A stretch of DNA of 64,000 bases from Flavobacterium sp. SUN052 (GCF_028867935.1 NZ_JAPQNS010000007.1:248001-312000), one strand, 5' to 3'. Shown: positions 24,691 to 34,073, counted from the first letter of the stretch. Numbers and translations are program-made. Notes: generated by a model not told the origin, from the letters alone.

Positions 24691-27300
24691 CTATTCATTC
24701 TGAGTCAGCAATTTGGCCGCCCGAAACGGTCCGTCGGCGGCCTGAAGCAACTTTGCTTTCAGGCGGGGGTTATAACCCGGACGTTCCGCCAGAAAGGTAC
24801 GAACCACGCTCACGGCTTCCGGCGTCTGGTAACCGCTTAGTGTTGACCGGAGCCACGACTCGGGGAAGAAAATATCCCCCGTTCGTTGGATCTCTTCGAG
24901 CAGTTCAAGGCTTGGCTTCAGGTATTTAGCCGACGTACTGGCTCGCAGGGGATGATGCAGATACCCCAACGCGGCCGTAACGTAGGCTTCACGTTCGCGA
25001 TTGCTTACTTCTTTTAAGGAGGCAAAGAATGCATCACGCACTCCTACATCAGCCGACAAAGCGGGCATCATAAACTGTAACCGCTTCTTACGGTCAGAGT
25101 TCTTAATTCGACTCAGTTGTTGCTCCAACAATCCTTTGTCGGGGTAATCACGAACGGCCAAGGCAAGCGCCAAGCTGGTATAATCGTCTTCGGTAAGCGT
25201 GACGTCAGTGGGTGCCTTCTGATCTCTCCAGATTGCATAGAGCTGTTCACGAGCTTCCGTGCTGAACGCAATACTTTGGTAACAGCGAAACAATAGCTTC
25301 TTTTTACCAGCATGGGTCTCCTGCTGGAGCGCCTGCCAGACCGCTTTTTCCAGGGTTGCAGCCAGAGCAGCCCGGCTTTCGGGGCGGGTAAACCGCCAAA
25401 ATATGTCGGATAACTGGTTGGTTAGTAGCCGCAGATTCAGTTCTTCTGGCTCACGGGCGAGTTGCTGTTGATAGAGCGTTGCCAACTGGGCAGCAGTAAC
25501 CGATTTCCCACTCAGCATATTCTCGTACAGACTAATGTAGGCCGATGCTCGCATCACGGGGTTCTTGAGCTTTTCCATGCCCGACAGCATTCGCTCATCA
25601 ACAGGAAACTGCCCGTAACCCTGGCCCGACGAGTTAAACACCACAAACAGGGGTTCATCTTTTCCAACCGCCTGAGTCAACGTCACCTGCGGTTGATTCA
25701 TGTTCACAGTCAGTTCCTCAACACGGTCGGGATACACCAGCGCAACTTCAAAAAACTGGGGCCATTGCCGGTTCGAGCCGTCTTCACCCACCTGCGAAAT
25801 AACAAACTGCGATATCTTGTTCTGAGCGGTTTTAAGCTGGTATGAAAACCGGGGTCGGCCGGTTTCGTTAACCCATACCTTATTCCAGCGCTGCAAGTCG
25901 GCGGGGGTGTATGCATCCAGAATAGCAATCAGATCTGGCCACGAAGCATTGCTGTAAGCGTATTTTTTGAGGTAATCACGCAGGCCGTTGCGGAGTGCAT
26001 CTTTGCCCATCAGCCGCTCCAGCTGCCGCATCATAATGGGGGCTTTGTGGTAAATGATGCCGCCATAAAGCGTTCCGGCTTCCTGCAAATTAGCCAGCGG
26101 CTGTCCAATTGGGTTTGCGCCCTCGGTACGGTCCACGTCATAAGCAGCGGGGAAATGGGAAATCAAAAACTCAAGGTCGTAGTTGCCGCCGGGCATACTC
26201 ACCTCCGTAATTTTATCCGCCATGAAGTTGGCGAAAACCTCTTTCATCCAGACATCATCGAACCACCGCATGGTTACCAGATCGCCAAACCACATGTGCG
26301 CCGTTTCGTGAGCAATCAGCGTGGCACGACTCAGCTTCTGGTCGCGGGTAGCTCCGTTGTCCAGAAACAAACTCGATGCCCGGTATTGAATGGCTCCAAC
26401 GTGTTCCATACCGCCATATTGAAAATCGGGAATGGCCACAAAGTCAAACTTTTTGAACGGGTACGGAATCTGGGTATAGTCTTCCAGAAACGTCAGCGCA
26501 TCGGCATGAGTCGCAAAAATGGGCTCCATACTCAGCCGGATTTTCGTCGAGTCGGTCTCCCGATGCAAAAAGTGTATAGTCCGACCGTTTCGTTGCTGGG
26601 TAACGGGCTCGAATCGGCCAGTTGCAAACGAAAACAAATACGTACTAATCGTTTCGCTGGGTTCAAATTGAACTGTTTTACGATCGCCTGCCACCTTTGA
26701 CTCCTTTAAAGCTCCATTTGTCATGGCCTTCCAGTTGGCCGGAACAATCAGTGTAAGTTGAAAAGAAGCTTTTAAGTCAGGCTGATCGAAGCAGGGGAAA
26801 ACGGTACGGGCACGGTCGGGCACAAGCAGCGTGTACAGATAGTCGTCGTTGCGGTTCAGAGAAAGGTTACCAGCCGTAAACTGAATCGAAACCTGATTGG
26901 CACCCAATTTCAGATGCTCTGAAGCAATGAGAATATGCTCTTTCTCAAAAACGATGGGTACTTCTTTCTGGTTAACAACGACCTGTTTCAGATGATCCCG
27001 CTGCTCTTTAAAATCAAGTTGAATAGCCTGACCGTCAGGCTTCCAATCGAACGCGATGGTTTCTGATGCGGCAATGGGTATATTTTTTTGAGCAGGAATA
27101 TCAAATTGCAGTCCGTAGCGAAGGTGGCTGATCGTTTGTTTCCGCTGCTGCGCCAGAGATTTTGAGACACCCGTCTCAACGATTGATTTATTCACAGGCG
27201 TTGTTTTGGTTTGCCCTAAGCTGGTTAGCGCCATCAGCAATAGCAAAAAATGACAGGTATAGAACCACAGCACACGAGTTGTGTCTACTTTCGAAAGCAT
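24691..27300 (-). CDS. Secreted M1-family aminopeptidase
   Basis: This 869-residue zinc metallopeptidase releases N-terminal amino acids from peptides. After a hydrophobic signal (residues ~9-30) come the N-terminal beta-saddle, the substrate-binding QYGGMEHVGAI segment (GxMEN variant with His in place of Asn), and the zinc site HETAH (His331, Glu332, His335) with Glu354 in WMKEVFANF. The ERAP-like helical C-terminal domain spans ~540-860. GGMEH occurs in several Bacteroidota homologues. It is the first gene of a minus-strand run with two S41 peptidases and has a recognisable -7 promoter element upstream. Confidence 0.93.
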   Translation of the reverse strand: MLSKVDTTRVLWFYTCHFLLLLMALTSLGQTKTTPVNKSIVETGVSKSLAQQRKQTISHLRYGLQFDIPAQKNIPIAASETIAFDWKPDGQAIQLDFKEQRDHLKQVVVNQKEVPIVFEKEHILIASEHLKLGANQVSIQFTAGNLSLNRNDDYLYTLLVPDRARTVFPCFDQPDLKASFQLTLIVPANWKAMTNGALKESKVAGDRKTVQFEPSETISTYLFSFATGRFEPVTQQRNGRTIHFLHRETDSTKIRLSMEPIFATHADALTFLEDYTQIPYPFKKFDFVAIPDFQYGGMEHVGAIQYRASSLFLDNGATRDQKLSRATLIAHETAHMWFGDLVTMRWFDDVWMKEVFANFMADKITEVSMPGGNYDLEFLISHFPAAYDVDRTEGANPIGQPLANLQEAGTLYGGIIYHKAPIMMRQLERLMGKDALRNGLRDYLKKYAYSNASWPDLIAILDAYTPADLQRWNKVWVNETGRPRFSYQLKTAQNKISQFVISQVGEDGSNRQWPQFFEVALVYPDRVEELTVNMNQPQVTLTQAVGKDEPLFVVFNSSGQGYGQFPVDERMLSGMEKLKNPVMRASAYISLYENMLSGKSVTAAQLATLYQQQLAREPEELNLRLLTNQLSDIFWRFTRPESRAALAATLEKAVWQALQQETHAGKKKLLFRCYQSIAFSTEAREQLYAIWRDQKAPTDVTLTEDDYTSLALALAVRDYPDKGLLEQQLSRIKNSDRKKRLQFMMPALSADVGVRDAFFASLKEVSNREREAYVTAALGYLHHPLRASTSAKYLKPSLELLEEIQRTGDIFFPESWLRSTLSGYQTPEAVSVVRTFLAERPGYNPRLKAKLLQAADGPFRAAKLLTQNE

Positions 27301-27640
27301 AAAGATGGAGGGCTATAAAGCGGTTGTCGACAAGGATCAAAGTTAAGAAAACATGCCATGGACGGAACCAGAAAATTGCTTTGTTTGCTATATTCGCCCT
27401 GCCACTAAACAAGCACGCCGGTGTCTACCTTTGCCTAAAGATCCTTCGCGGATCTTTATCTCCTCCAACTCCCCGCGAGTGGTCGACTATTTAGCCTTCA
27501 TTATCTCTCCGACCTCTCTCCAGACTTCGGCCTGTTTTCCGTTGCCTACAAGGCTCGCTTTACAAGCGCTCACGTATTGTTTTCAATCTCCGACATAGAC
27601 CGGAACAGAGATTGTCTGTTCCCTATTTTAATATACACCA
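27301..27640. other. Intergenic region between divergent M1 peptidase and methyltransferase
   Basis: These 340 bases carry no convincing gene. They hold the M1 promoter element (27338-27345), a plus-strand TACCTTTG (27426-27433) that could start a ~200-base leader for the methyltransferase, and a perfect 8-base hairpin (27437-27444 with 27450-27457, loop TTCGC) immediately after it. Confidence 0.5.
27338..27345 (-). promoter_or_regulatory. -7 promoter element of the M1 peptidase gene
   Basis: On the minus strand this reads TAACTTTG, a match to TAnnTTTG, and puts the transcript start about 30 bases before the ATG at 27300. The -33 region is weak. Confidence 0.45.
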
Positions 27641-28396
27641 GTGAATACTCTCATTAAAAACGAATGGTATAAAGAGTTTTTTACTGGCCTCAACTGCGAA
27701 ATGTGGGAGCGGGCAGCAACAAATGAGTGGACCCAGCAGGAGGCTAATTTTCTGGAAGCCACGCTTAAAGTCCAGCCTGGCGCTTCGCTGCTTGATATTC
27801 CCTGCGGATTCGGGCGGCACACTATAGAAATGGCCAAACGAGGCTTTCGTATGACCGGTTTGGACATCTCCGATGAATTTGTGCAGAAACTACGGGAGCA
27901 GGTAGCTGCTGAACAGCTAGCCGTGCAGGTGATCCACGGCGATCTACTGACAACCGACATTGGGGGCACTTTTGATGGCGCCTATTGCCTGGGTAACAGC
28001 TTCGGCTACGTCGACTATGCAAGCATGCAGGTGTTTATTGAGAAAGTGTCCAATGTGTTGAAGCCAGGGGCTCACTTCGTGATCAACTCCGGTTTAGTAG
28101 CCGAAAGCATTTTGCCCAACTTCCCCAAAACGAAACATTACGTACTCGGCGATCTGACTATGGATATTCGCAACGATTATGTTATTGGCGAGAGCTACAT
28201 GGCTACCGAACTTACCTACACACAGGCTGGACGCGTAGAGAAGCAGTATTTCAAGCATTACGTGTTTACACTGGCTGAAATTAAGCGGATGCTTGCCCGG
28301 TATGGGTTGCAAACGGTAGCAGTCTACAACTCAACCGAACTGCTGCCGTACGCATTGGGTGATCCTCAAATCTATTTGGTTGCCCAAAAGGAGTAG
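27641..28396 (+). CDS. Class I SAM-dependent methyltransferase
   Basis: This 251-residue cytoplasmic protein starts at GTG 27641. Motif I appears as SLLDIPCGFGRHTIEMAKRG, with motif II TGLDIS (acidic residue binding the SAM ribose), a GDLLTT segment and motif post-I/IV FDGAYCLGNSFGYVD. The N-terminal EWYKEFFTGLNCEMW is typical of a Bacteroidota methyltransferase subfamily of unknown acceptor. It is flanked by a divergent peptidase gene and followed by a terminator hairpin before convergent permease 4. The acceptor substrate cannot be read from the sequence. Confidence 0.87.
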   Translation: MNTLIKNEWYKEFFTGLNCEMWERAATNEWTQQEANFLEATLKVQPGASLLDIPCGFGRHTIEMAKRGFRMTGLDISDEFVQKLREQVAAEQLAVQVIHGDLLTTDIGGTFDGAYCLGNSFGYVDYASMQVFIEKVSNVLKPGAHFVINSGLVAESILPNFPKTKHYVLGDLTMDIRNDYVIGESYMATELTYTQAGRVEKQYFKHYVFTLAEIKRMLARYGLQTVAVYNSTELLPYALGDPQIYLVAQKE

Positions 28397-28407
28397 CGTT
28401 TGTTTTC

Positions 28408-28443
28408 AAAGGAGCAAGGCCGAAAAAAGCCTTGCCCCTTTTT
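28408..28443 (+). terminator. Rho-independent terminator after methyltransferase gene
   Basis: A stem pairs AAAGGAGCAAGGC (28408-28420) with GCCTTGCCCCTTT (28429-28441), with one mismatch, around a short A-rich loop, followed by a T-run. It begins 12 bases after the methyltransferase stop and ends just before the stop of permease 4, so it may act on both transcripts. Confidence 0.75.
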
Positions 28444-28445
28444 AA

Positions 28446-30839
28446 CTATTCGCTCCGTAAACTCTTCACCGGATTCATCAGCGCGGCTTTAACGCTTTGA
28501 AAACTCACCGTCATGAGGGCAATGCCCACTGCCAACAAGCCCGCCAAGGCAAACACCCACCACTCAATGTCGATTTTGTATGCAAAGTCCTGCAACCACT
28601 GATTCATGGCGTACCAAGCTAGCGGACAAGCAATCACCATAGCGACTACCACCAATTTCAGGAAGTCTTTGGAGAGTAATGTAACAATACTGGCAACACT
28701 GGCTCCCAACACTTTACGTACCCCAATTTCTTTGGTGCGTTGCTCAGCCGTGAAGGCCGCCAAACCAAACAGCCCAAGGCAGGCAATGAAGATGGCCAGC
28801 GCGGTGAAAATCAGAAGAATCTGGCTCTGTTTCCGTTCTCTATCGTATTGGCGGGCAAAATTCTGATCCAAAAATTGGTACGAAAACACGCTGTTTGGCT
28901 CGAATTGCCGGTATGTTTTTTCGATGAACGCTAGCGCATCAGCGGCCCGACCTGCCTTCACTCGTACGTACAGATTATCCTGTTCATCGGCAGAAGGCGG
29001 CATTTGCAAAGCCAGCGGCTCGATTTTGTGCTGCAGTGAATGTGTGTGAAAATCTTTCACAACCCCAACCACCCGGCGTTCGGCCAGCGTCCCCTTGTCG
29101 TCGATGTAGAATTTGATCCGCTTACCAATTGGGTCTTTCCAGCCCAAATCCTTCACCAACGTTTCGTTGACTAGAATAGCATTGTACCGGTCGGCGGGGA
29201 TAGCATCCGAGAAACTACGGCCCTGTGCCAAACCAATTTCCATCGTTTTCAGGAAGTCGCCATCCACCATGAGGTTTTTCGTAATTTTTGACGATTCCGT
29301 CATTTTCCCGTCGATCTCAAAAAAGTAAGCCCCCCCTCCTAAGCTATTGGTTCCAATGGGGTTGCTGGCAGCTGCAACACCTTCAATCAGTGAATTTCCC
29401 AATAACTGCGCCTTGATGGCCGGAACTTTAGTGCGCGTTTGCTCATCGTTCAGGTGGAACGTCAGTACCTGTTCTTTGTTGAAGCCCAGCTGTTTGGAGA
29501 GCGCAAACCGGAGTTGCTGGTAGATAATACCTGAAGCAGCGATCAGCGCAATAGTGATCACAAACTGAAACGTAACCAGTGTTTTTCGGAAGGCAATGGT
29601 CCCTGACTGGTCCCCTAATTGCCCCCGCAAAGCGGCTACCGTGCGCGAACCCGACAAAAACAAAGCAGGATAACTACCACTCAGCAACCCAGCCAACAGT
29701 GCAAACCCAGTGATCGCTAACATACTATAGCCAAGCCCGAATTGCCAGATCGACAACACTTTACCCGTTAATTCGTTGAAGAAAGGCAGCACACTCTGAG
29801 CAAGTCCCACACCCAGTACCATAGCCACGATCGTTAGTAAGAGCGTCTCGGTCAGAAATAACTCCGCCAACTGCCCCCTCCCCGACCCAACGGCTTTCCG
29901 AACGCCCACTTCCCGAATCCGCATGGTTGATCGGGCGGTGGACAGGTTCATATAATTGATCCCCGCCAGCAACAGAATCAGTCCAGCAATGATGGCAAAA
30001 ACTGATACTGCCTGCTGGTTACCATTTGGACCAATTTCATAGTCTAAATTCGAGTGCAGGTGAATGGATGTCAGCGGTTGTAACTCCATTTTGTACGTCA
30101 CATTACCCATCTCAGGTTTGATGTACTGCTCGAAGAAAGCGGGGAACTTATCTTCCAGCCCTTTCGGGTCAGCACCTTCATGCAGCAACAGATACGTATA
30201 CAAATTAAACTGTTGCCATCCTGTTGTGTAACCCGTTGGCATAGAACGCAATCCGCTGAACGTAAAGTGCGAATTGGAAGGCACATTATCGATAACTCCC
30301 GTTACGACATTAGGAAAATTATTCTCAAAATAAACCGTTTTACCCAGAGCTTTGGCCACATCGCCAAACAGACGGTGCGCAAGGTCTTTGGTAAGTACAA
30401 TCGACTGGGGCTTGCTGAGTGCGGTGTTTGGGTCACCATACAGGAAGGGATAGGTAAACACCTGAAAAATTTCCTGATCGGCAAACATGATGTCGTCAGC
30501 CTTAATTTTGGTTTCGCCGTACTGCATGGGGCCACCTCCTTCGGGCAAAACTCGTACAGCCTGCTCAATTTCTGGATAATTTTGTTTTAGCGCTGGAGCG
30601 AAAGGTGCCGAAGTCGGTGCGAGGTTGAGATTCCCTCCTTCCCATTTGGCCTGATGCACCACCCGGTAAATCCGGTCGGCTCGCTCGTGGAAGCGATCAT
30701 AGCTCAGTTCGTCGGCCACGTAGAGGGTGATGAGCAAACAGGTTGCGAGGCCCACCGCCAATCCAAATACGTTAATGCCGCTGTAAACCCGGTTTTTCCA
30801 CAGATTGCGGATGGCGATTTTGATGTAGTTGTACAACAT
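28446..30839 (-). CDS. FtsX/MacB-type ABC transporter permease (permease 4)
   Basis: This 797-residue inner-membrane permease opens with MLYNYIKIAIRNLWKNRVYS and TM1 (residues ~20-40), then a MacB-type periplasmic domain, an FtsX triplet with EVGVRKAVGSG, a second periplasmic domain, and a terminal triplet with EIGVRKVLGAS, ending NPVKSLRSE. The C-terminal third is nearly the same as in permease 2, including IDIEWWVFALAGLLA. It is separated from the other three by the peptidase genes. Cargo and ATPase partner are unknown; the family includes transporters for lipoproteins, peptides and drugs. Confidence 0.9.
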   Translation of the reverse strand: MLYNYIKIAIRNLWKNRVYSGINVFGLAVGLATCLLITLYVADELSYDRFHERADRIYRVVHQAKWEGGNLNLAPTSAPFAPALKQNYPEIEQAVRVLPEGGGPMQYGETKIKADDIMFADQEIFQVFTYPFLYGDPNTALSKPQSIVLTKDLAHRLFGDVAKALGKTVYFENNFPNVVTGVIDNVPSNSHFTFSGLRSMPTGYTTGWQQFNLYTYLLLHEGADPKGLEDKFPAFFEQYIKPEMGNVTYKMELQPLTSIHLHSNLDYEIGPNGNQQAVSVFAIIAGLILLLAGINYMNLSTARSTMRIREVGVRKAVGSGRGQLAELFLTETLLLTIVAMVLGVGLAQSVLPFFNELTGKVLSIWQFGLGYSMLAITGFALLAGLLSGSYPALFLSGSRTVAALRGQLGDQSGTIAFRKTLVTFQFVITIALIAASGIIYQQLRFALSKQLGFNKEQVLTFHLNDEQTRTKVPAIKAQLLGNSLIEGVAAASNPIGTNSLGGGAYFFEIDGKMTESSKITKNLMVDGDFLKTMEIGLAQGRSFSDAIPADRYNAILVNETLVKDLGWKDPIGKRIKFYIDDKGTLAERRVVGVVKDFHTHSLQHKIEPLALQMPPSADEQDNLYVRVKAGRAADALAFIEKTYRQFEPNSVFSYQFLDQNFARQYDRERKQSQILLIFTALAIFIACLGLFGLAAFTAEQRTKEIGVRKVLGASVASIVTLLSKDFLKLVVVAMVIACPLAWYAMNQWLQDFAYKIDIEWWVFALAGLLAVGIALMTVSFQSVKAALMNPVKSLRSE

Positions 30840-31097
30840 AGTATTAAGAGTTGAGACAATGAACTTGGAGATGACCCTTTGGCCAACATGCTGATTGGCA
30901 GAGACAAACAGGACAAAGTCTGTACCAAAAGCGACTTTCCGTTGATAATCAGTAGCTTACTCAACCATAATAAGTGACCTTGTCCGCAAATGAACGAAAC
31001 CCGTCCGTTTGCGGACAGCATTGCCAGCCCCTGATTAACACTCGGCACGTTCTTTGCGATACCTGTTCAGACGTTCCTTTACAACCGCTCAAACATC

Positions 31098-31928
31098 ATG
31101 AATCCCCGTATTCTACCGTACTTCGTCTACTCTGTCATTCTTTCACTACTGTTTTGTCAGCCCCAGTCCTTCGCTCAGGGCGTTTCCGTAAAACGGTTTA
31201 ATGTGGCTCAAGTCCCAACCTCTGGTACTACCGTGGCGTCACAACCTGTTGTCAGCCCCAAAACAGCTAGCTTAACAGGTCGCCAGACAGCGCAACCTGT
31301 CGATTTTAGTGTGCGGGCCGTTGATGAGAAAACCAAAGCCGATGTGCCTGCCGCTTACGAAATTGAGGCAGTGTTGGCCAAGAAATCGTTCAAAGGCAGC
31401 AGTAAGGATGGTCAACCCTTTAATATTGTACTGACCCGCACTGATACGCTCGTTGTGAAAACCGATGCCAAAGGCTATTACAAAACGGAAGAGATTCTGC
31501 TGGTTTCGTGCGATACCTGCGGTTCCTACGAACACCTGGCCGTGATGGAGCGCGAAGACAGCGTATTTACCAACCTCAAACTGAACCAGGCTATCCGGCT
31601 CGACAATGTGTATTTCGACCAGAGCAGCTATATTCTCCGGCCCGAATCGAATGAGCAACTAAACAAACTGCTCAAAACGCTCAATAGCAACCCCGGCCTC
31701 CAGATCGAAATTGCTGGCCATACCGACAACGTGGGCGACCGTCGGCTCAACCAGTCTTTATCCGAAAACCGGGCGAAGGTCATTACCAACTACTTAGCCA
31801 ATCGGGGTATTGCCACAAACCGCCTGCAACCCCATGGCTATGGCGACACTCGCCCCTCTGCCCCCAACGATTCCGAAAACAACAAAAAGAAGAACCGGCG
31901 CGTTGAGTTTGTGGTTCTCAAATTATAG
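31098..31928 (+). CDS. OmpA-family peptidoglycan-binding outer-membrane protein
   Basis: This 276-residue protein has a signal peptide ending at SFAQG (residues ~1-24), a beta-rich middle domain (~70-165: VDFSVRAVDEKTKADVPAAY, then TDAKGYYKTEEILLVS) resembling carboxypeptidase-regulatory folds, and an OmpA C-terminal domain (~165-276) with VYFDQSSYILRPES, EIAGHTDNVGD and LSENRAKVITNYL, which binds peptidoglycan diaminopimelate. Many Bacteroidota OmpA proteins anchor envelope complexes, including those of type IX secretion. The gene stands alone with its own upstream region. Confidence 0.9.
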   Translation: MNPRILPYFVYSVILSLLFCQPQSFAQGVSVKRFNVAQVPTSGTTVASQPVVSPKTASLTGRQTAQPVDFSVRAVDEKTKADVPAAYEIEAVLAKKSFKGSSKDGQPFNIVLTRTDTLVVKTDAKGYYKTEEILLVSCDTCGSYEHLAVMEREDSVFTNLKLNQAIRLDNVYFDQSSYILRPESNEQLNKLLKTLNSNPGLQIEIAGHTDNVGDRRLNQSLSENRAKVITNYLANRGIATNRLQPHGYGDTRPSAPNDSENNKKKNRRVEFVVLKL

Positions 31929-32021
31929 TCATTAGCCGTCGGCGTCATTCATTGTCATTTAGTTGTCATTGATTGCTATTCGTTGTTTTGGTGTTAATGA
32001 CCACGAATGACAATCAATGAC
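31929..32021. repeat. Intergenic palindrome, GTCATT family, copy 2
   Basis: Four GTCATT copies occur at about 31929, 31943, 31954 and 31965. The last begins an arm (31965-31983) that pairs with 32003-32021 at 17 of 19 positions. The right arm contains the ATG (32017) of the next gene, so the hairpin could hide its start codon. It begins right after the OmpA stop codon. Confidence 0.6.
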
Positions 32022-32775
32022 AAATTTTGTTAGTTCTGACTCCATTGTTCGGCGTATATGGGGCGACGCTGATGTGATTCTGCTCGTTTTTGCCGGGTCG
32101 GCGGCTGAGTTTGCTCTCAATAAAGCTGTCGATTGGTTGTTTTTTACGGGTAAGCTTCCCGCCGACCCCATTGCCCGGCTTTTTTCAACGGTGCGCTATG
32201 CCCAGGAAATTGTGTTTGCCCCCGAAGAGAAAGCGCGTCAGGCCATAAGCCGTATGGAGGCTATTCATAGTGGTGTCGAAAACAAACGCGGCTATGCCAT
32301 TCCCGACTGGGCTTACCGTGATGTACTCTACATGCTCATCGACTATTCTGAACGAGCCTGTTCCCTGCTACATCGACCACTCAGTCCTGACGAACAAACC
32401 GAACTCTTCCAGGTATTTCGGGCGGTGGGCGCAGGCATGAATGTTCCCGACTTACCCACTACCTATTCCGACTGGAAAATAGATCGGCAGGCCCACCTCG
32501 ACCGCGACCTGGAACGGAGTCCATTCACCGATCGCTTATTCCAGCGTTATCGGCAGCAGTTGGGCGGCTGGCGTTATAATCTACTGCGGCAGGCGATGGC
32601 CGTGCTTGTTCCTGATGCAGTGAGCCACCGTTTAGCGCTTCCCCAAAAACCGCTGTTGAGCCAGACCATTGGCTTATACCGACTTTTGAACAGCATCGGT
32701 TTACGATCGGTGGTGCAACGAGTGCTGTTACCCACCGAGTATTTAAGTCAGATTCGGGCATTGGATCAGCGTTAA
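32017..32775 (+). CDS. MpaB/DUF2236-family oxygenase-like protein
   Basis: This 252-residue protein resembles the oxygenase MpaB / latex-clearing-protein-like DUF2236 family. It has an early WGDADVILLVFAGSAAEFALNKAVDWLFF, a helical PIARLFSTVRYAQEIVFAP segment where the family has its R-xx-xT-xx-Y region, ISRMEAIHSGV, and a middle DWAYRDVLYMLIDYSERA. Family members bind heme b and oxidise isoprenoid or other hydrophobic substrates; no reaction has been assigned to this type. The start codon lies in the right arm of the preceding palindrome. The DUF1003 gene follows 33 bases later on the same strand. Confidence 0.65.
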   Translation: MTNFVSSDSIVRRIWGDADVILLVFAGSAAEFALNKAVDWLFFTGKLPADPIARLFSTVRYAQEIVFAPEEKARQAISRMEAIHSGVENKRGYAIPDWAYRDVLYMLIDYSERACSLLHRPLSPDEQTELFQVFRAVGAGMNVPDLPTTYSDWKIDRQAHLDRDLERSPFTDRLFQRYRQQLGGWRYNLLRQAMAVLVPDAVSHRLALPQKPLLSQTIGLYRLLNSIGLRSVVQRVLLPTEYLSQIRALDQR

Positions 32776-32808
32776 TCCCCTAAACTAACAATTCATTATA
32801 CCAGAAAC

Positions 32809-33342
32809 ATGGATACAGACAATCTATTAAAATCCGGCGACGATCAGCTACTAAAGCTTCAGCAAATAGTAAGACAAACTATGGCTGAAGAGAAGCTTAT
32901 TGTTGATAATCTTTTAAACCAGCCTCAGGAAATTTTAACAAAAGGACAGACTATTTCTGATAAAGTCGCCAACTTCGGTGGGAGCTGGAAATTCATTATT
33001 TTATTCGGAATAGTTCTTTCTGTCTGGATCCTCTTCAACACGATTGCGCCTAAAGGGGCTGACTTTGATCCGTATCCGTTCATTTTGATGAATTTGATTC
33101 TGTCGTGTATTGCGGCTCTACAAGCACCAATTATCATGATGAGTCAAAACCGCAAGGAGGAAAAGGATAGAAAACGCAGCGAGAACGACTATCTCATCAA
33201 TCTCAAAGCCGAATTAGAAGTACGGAGTCTTCACCAGAAAATAGATCTTTTACTGGAAGAGCAAATCAAAATCCTCTTCGACAGCCAGGCGAGGCAACTC
33301 GAAATCCTGAAGAAGATCAGTGATAAATTAGGATGTCAGTAA
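32809..33342 (+). CDS. DUF1003-family membrane protein
   Basis: This 177-residue protein is a clear DUF1003 member: ISDKVANFGGSWKFIILFGI runs into TM1 (~64-82), then FDPYPFILMNLILSCIAALQ forms TM2 (~93-112), followed by APIIMMSQNRKEEKDR and a C-terminal coiled-coil-like helix (LNLKAELEVRSLHQKIDLLLEEQI). The N-terminal ~50 residues are acidic and helical. The DNA is more A+T-rich than the flanking genes. Function of the family is not established; it is often small, inner-membrane and found near transport genes. Confidence 0.9.
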   Translation: MDTDNLLKSGDDQLLKLQQIVRQTMAEEKLIVDNLLNQPQEILTKGQTISDKVANFGGSWKFIILFGIVLSVWILFNTIAPKGADFDPYPFILMNLILSCIAALQAPIIMMSQNRKEEKDRKRSENDYLINLKAELEVRSLHQKIDLLLEEQIKILFDSQARQLEILKKISDKLGCQ

Positions 33343-33395
33343 TGTTGGGCAAAAGACATCAAACTGCCCAGAAATAAAGGGTAGGTTTGTGCATT

Positions 33396-34073
33396 ATGCG
33401 TTCGCTTTGTTTTCTCCTTCTCCTGATCGTTTCCTGCCAGGCTCCTTACCTGCCCGCAAGCTTGCCCGATGCCGATTATTTCCCGCTGCAAACGGGTCAT
33501 TTCCGGGTTTATTCCGTAACGGAGCAGCGCTACAGAGCCGGGCAATCTTCCTCAACCCGCACCTATTTCTGGCGCGAAACAACCGGAGCACCTTTTCAAA
33601 CGCTCTCGGGCGATACAGCCTACACACTCACGTACGCCCACCGCATCAATAGCTCGCTTCCGTGGCAAATTGACTCGATGGGAGTGGCCTGGAAAACTGC
33701 ACGGGAAGCATTGTTAACGTCGGGTGGACAAACCGTGGTAAAACTGGCCTTCCCTGCCTTTGATGATCAACGCTGGAATGGCAACCGTTTTAATGCGCTC
33801 GGGCCCGATGAATTTCAGCTGCAACATTGTCATCAGCCTTTTCGTACCAATACCAGAGCGTATGACCGTAGTATAACGGTTGTCCAACAAAATGACTCAA
33901 CATTAGTATCACAAGACAGGAGGCTTGAGGTATACGGGTACCAGATCGGATTGATTTATGCCGAACGGCAACAGGTTCGCTTTTGCACCACCGACCCTGG
34001 CTGTAACCAACCAGGCGATATCTTGTACGGAATCAGGCAGTTCATTCGTTTAACGGAGCATGGGAAAGACTAA
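33396..34073 (+). CDS. Secreted lipoprotein, function unknown
   Basis: This 225-residue protein starts at ATG 33396 (a TTG at 33387 is in frame) and opens with a lipoprotein signal MRSLCFLLLLIVSC, lipobox LIVSC. The mature protein begins with DADYFPLQTGHFRVYSV, a motif seen in secreted Bacteroidota proteins of unknown role that start with a FPL-x-x-G-x-x-(W/R)-x-Y segment. Cysteines near the C-terminus (FCTTDPGC) may form a disulfide. Its stop codon lies 14 bases inside the next gene, so it is translationally coupled to the S8 protease and may be its partner. Confidence 0.78.
   Translation: MRSLCFLLLLIVSCQAPYLPASLPDADYFPLQTGHFRVYSVTEQRYRAGQSSSTRTYFWRETTGAPFQTLSGDTAYTLTYAHRINSSLPWQIDSMGVAWKTAREALLTSGGQTVVKLAFPAFDDQRWNGNRFNALGPDEFQLQHCHQPFRTNTRAYDRSITVVQQNDSTLVSQDRRLEVYGYQIGLIYAERQQVRFCTTDPGCNQPGDILYGIRQFIRLTEHGKD

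Noticed and set aside
26047..26700. 217-codon plus-strand frame inside the M1 peptidase gene
   Set aside because: It is antisense to the zinc-site region of a clear aminopeptidase and shows no domain.
27437..27457. Hairpin in front of the methyltransferase considered as a riboswitch or attenuator
   Set aside because: A single 8-base stem with a 5-base loop has no conserved aptamer features or T-run, so no riboswitch class can be assigned.
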